From Loxodes magnus (taxonomy: Eukaryota > Ciliophora > Karyorelictea > Loxodida > Loxodidae), in assembly GCA_946699065.1 (NCBI GenBank), contig CAMPDV010000889.1, positions 1 to 64,000 on the forward strand: a DNA stretch of 64,000 nucleotides, in the 5' to 3' direction. Numbering within the stretch: the first letter of the stretch is position 1; each line of letters begins with the position of its first letter. The notes under the pieces were generated by a model that saw nothing but the letters and a program-made list of their open reading frames with translations, made no database searches and was not told the DNA's origin. Made by a program: the position numbers and the translations under genes. Shown here piece by piece: positions 63,001-64,000 of the stretch.

Positions 63001-63835
63001 AATAAATTTAATTATTTCGGGATAAAAAATCCTAAATAGGAATAAAGTTTTTTATTTCGGAATAAAAAAGCTAAAAAGGAATAAAAAATTTAAAAAATAT
63101 TTTTATAATATATTTTTGAAAGCGATTTTTGAAAATATTTGTTGGAAAGTTTTTAAAAAATTTGTTTTTTTTTAGGAAAATGAATTTTTATAGCTTCCTT
63201 TGATTAAAAATTTTTTCGAAAAATTACAAATTTGTTATTTGCTCAGTGATTTATACTACCATAGATTTCTGGGACGGAATAAATTTAATTATTTCGGGAT
63301 GAAAAAAGTTAAAAGGGAATAAAATTTCAAAAAAAATTTCAAATATAAAAGATTTTTGAAAAAAATAGGAATTAAAAAAATTTTTTAGTATAATTAGAAT
63401 TTGTAAATCTTCTTTTTAAAATGGTATTTTGTAAAAATGAAAACACTTATTTTTGTTTTAAGGAAAAATATTTGATTTTTTTTGATTTTAGCAAATTTTT
63501 TGTTGCTTTTTTATTTCAAGAAAAAAAATTTGATAAGTTTAATTTTTTTGAAATTGAAAAAAAAAGCTATTGTTTATGTTTTTGATAAAAATGAATTTTT
63601 TTTGACTTGAACTAAAATTTAAAAAATTTTAATTTCTTTTCAAGTAAATGAAAAACTAGTGATAAAATTTTTTAATTTTATAAGAATTTACTTAATTGAG
63701 AAGGATCTCAATTAAAAAGAGAGAAAAGAAAGTAAAGAATGAAATTGGGAAAAATTATTTTTTATTTTTTAGCTCTGAGTCTTACACTTCAAAAGATTTT
63801 CGGGATGGATAAATTAAAAAAAAGGGTTAGATTTT
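60090..63835 (-). repeat. Dispersed WD40 module, copy 4 (inverted, short form)
   Basis: Reverse-complement match to copy 1 (and to 17900-21700 of copy 2). One end, near 60090, corresponds to a point just before the second gene of the long copies; the other, near 63835, lies a few hundred bases inside the left end of copy 1. It shares with copy 1 a variant stretch (CAATACAATATAGATTTGTA at about 60319) absent from copies 2 and 3, so copies 1 and 4 are the closer pair. Apart from the WD40 gene the sequence is AT-rich. Confidence 0.9.
61201..62272 (+). CDS. WD40 repeat protein, seven blades, copy 4
   Basis: Reference model for the family. Exon 1 61201-61369 (leader, [14 protein letters not shown]...), 22-nt intron 61370-61391 (GTATTT...TTTTAG), exon 2 61392-62272; 350 codons with the TGA stop at 62270-62272, giving 349 aa. 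The seven WD repeats end in KIW, KIW, KIW, KIW, KIW, KIW, RKW; two of these W are TGA (61625-61627, 61751-61753), and a third TGA (61454-61456) is the W before IVSSS in blade 1, all in the same reading phase as the stop. Gln is TAG/TAA at several sites, for example in FQTGQL and TLQGHT. Blade 1 is the most divergent. Three standard-code minus-strand frames overlapping here are shadows. Confidence 0.92.
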
Positions 63836-63864
63836 TGATAGATATAAAAATTTTTAACAATGGT

Positions 63865-64000
63865 TTTTAAATTAAGATATCAAAGATTAAGCTTATGAAC
63901 TTCTTGACACATTGCTAAATAAGTTTGATGAGAATCCACATATACTGACGGGAAATTTCAACACTCTTTTATAAGGTTTTGCATACAATCCTGAAAATAA
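63865..64000 (+). mobile_element. Start of a LINE-type endonuclease frame (runs off window)
   Basis: Plus strand reads ELLDTLLNKFDENPHILTGN then FNTLLQGFAYNPEN. ILTGNFNT fits the (I/V)xxGDFN motif of the apurinic-type endonuclease of non-LTR retrotransposons, with Asn in place of the usual Asp. It starts right after module copy 4 and continues beyond the window. Only about 40 codons are visible, so the call is tentative. Confidence 0.35.

Noticed and set aside
1-64000. Tetrahymena chromosome breakage sequence
   Set aside because: I looked for the 15-mer core (AAACCAACCTC) on both strands while reading and saw none; the TGA usage also argues against Tetrahymena.
1-64000. CRISPR array or bacterial operon features
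   Set aside because: No spaced palindromic repeats; introns, Gln TAA/TAG and WD40 genes show a eukaryote.

Overview
This is nuclear DNA of a ciliate. The window is very AT-rich, TAA and TAG are read as glutamine throughout, and introns are tiny (16-22 nt in the best models, GT...AG). TGA also appears inside reading frames. In four intact WD40 genes I count 19 internal TGA codons, and every one sits where a WD repeat expects tryptophan. The same genes end in a TGA directly after the seventh blade. A CCHC zinc knuckle, a LINE reverse transcriptase and a fatty-acid-hydroxylase gene agree. The simplest reading is TAA/TAG = Gln and TGA = Trp or stop by context, as known in karyorelictean ciliates (NCBI code 27) and Condylostoma (code 28). 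I cannot name the species. Because no codon is an absolute stop inside a gene, an open frame proves nothing here. I called genes by recognisable domains, agreement between copies, frame arithmetic across introns, or (weakest) protein-like composition, and I graded confidence accordingly.

Layout. The backbone is a long dispersed module present four times: about 1-4970 (left end outside the window), 16405-23020, 38915-45600, and inverted at 60090-63835. Each copy carries an intact 349-354 aa, seven-bladed WD40 gene with one 22-nt intron. The two longest copies also carry a second, opposite-strand gene for a basic Cys-containing protein, intact in copy 3 and broken in copy 2. Copy 1 has an extra ~40-bp minisatellite and an internal duplication.

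Between copies 1 and 2 (5-16.4 kb) lie a truncated gene fused to the module edge, a multi-exon unknown gene, a C-terminal-domain paralogue, a nuclear-type coiled-coil gene starting at 10110, a possible 412-codon ORF, and a decayed non-LTR retrotransposon. Between copies 2 and 3 (23-38.9 kb) lie several unrecognised minus-strand genes (one with a P-loop), a decayed coiled-coil/pentapeptide/WD40 gene, and a ~280-bp GC-rich, hairpin-rich island. Between copies 3 and 4 (45.6-60 kb) lie a fatty-acid-hydroxylase/sterol-desaturase gene directly followed by a 434-aa membrane protein gene, helix-turn-helix/coiled-coil paralogues, two truncated tRNA-Lys relics, a zinc-knuckle gene and several unknown fragments. 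At the right edge a LINE endonuclease-like frame begins.

The genes do not form a pathway. The window looks like a repeat-rich region seeded with families of small paralogous proteins (WD40, HTH/coiled-coil, zinc knuckle) and retroelement debris.
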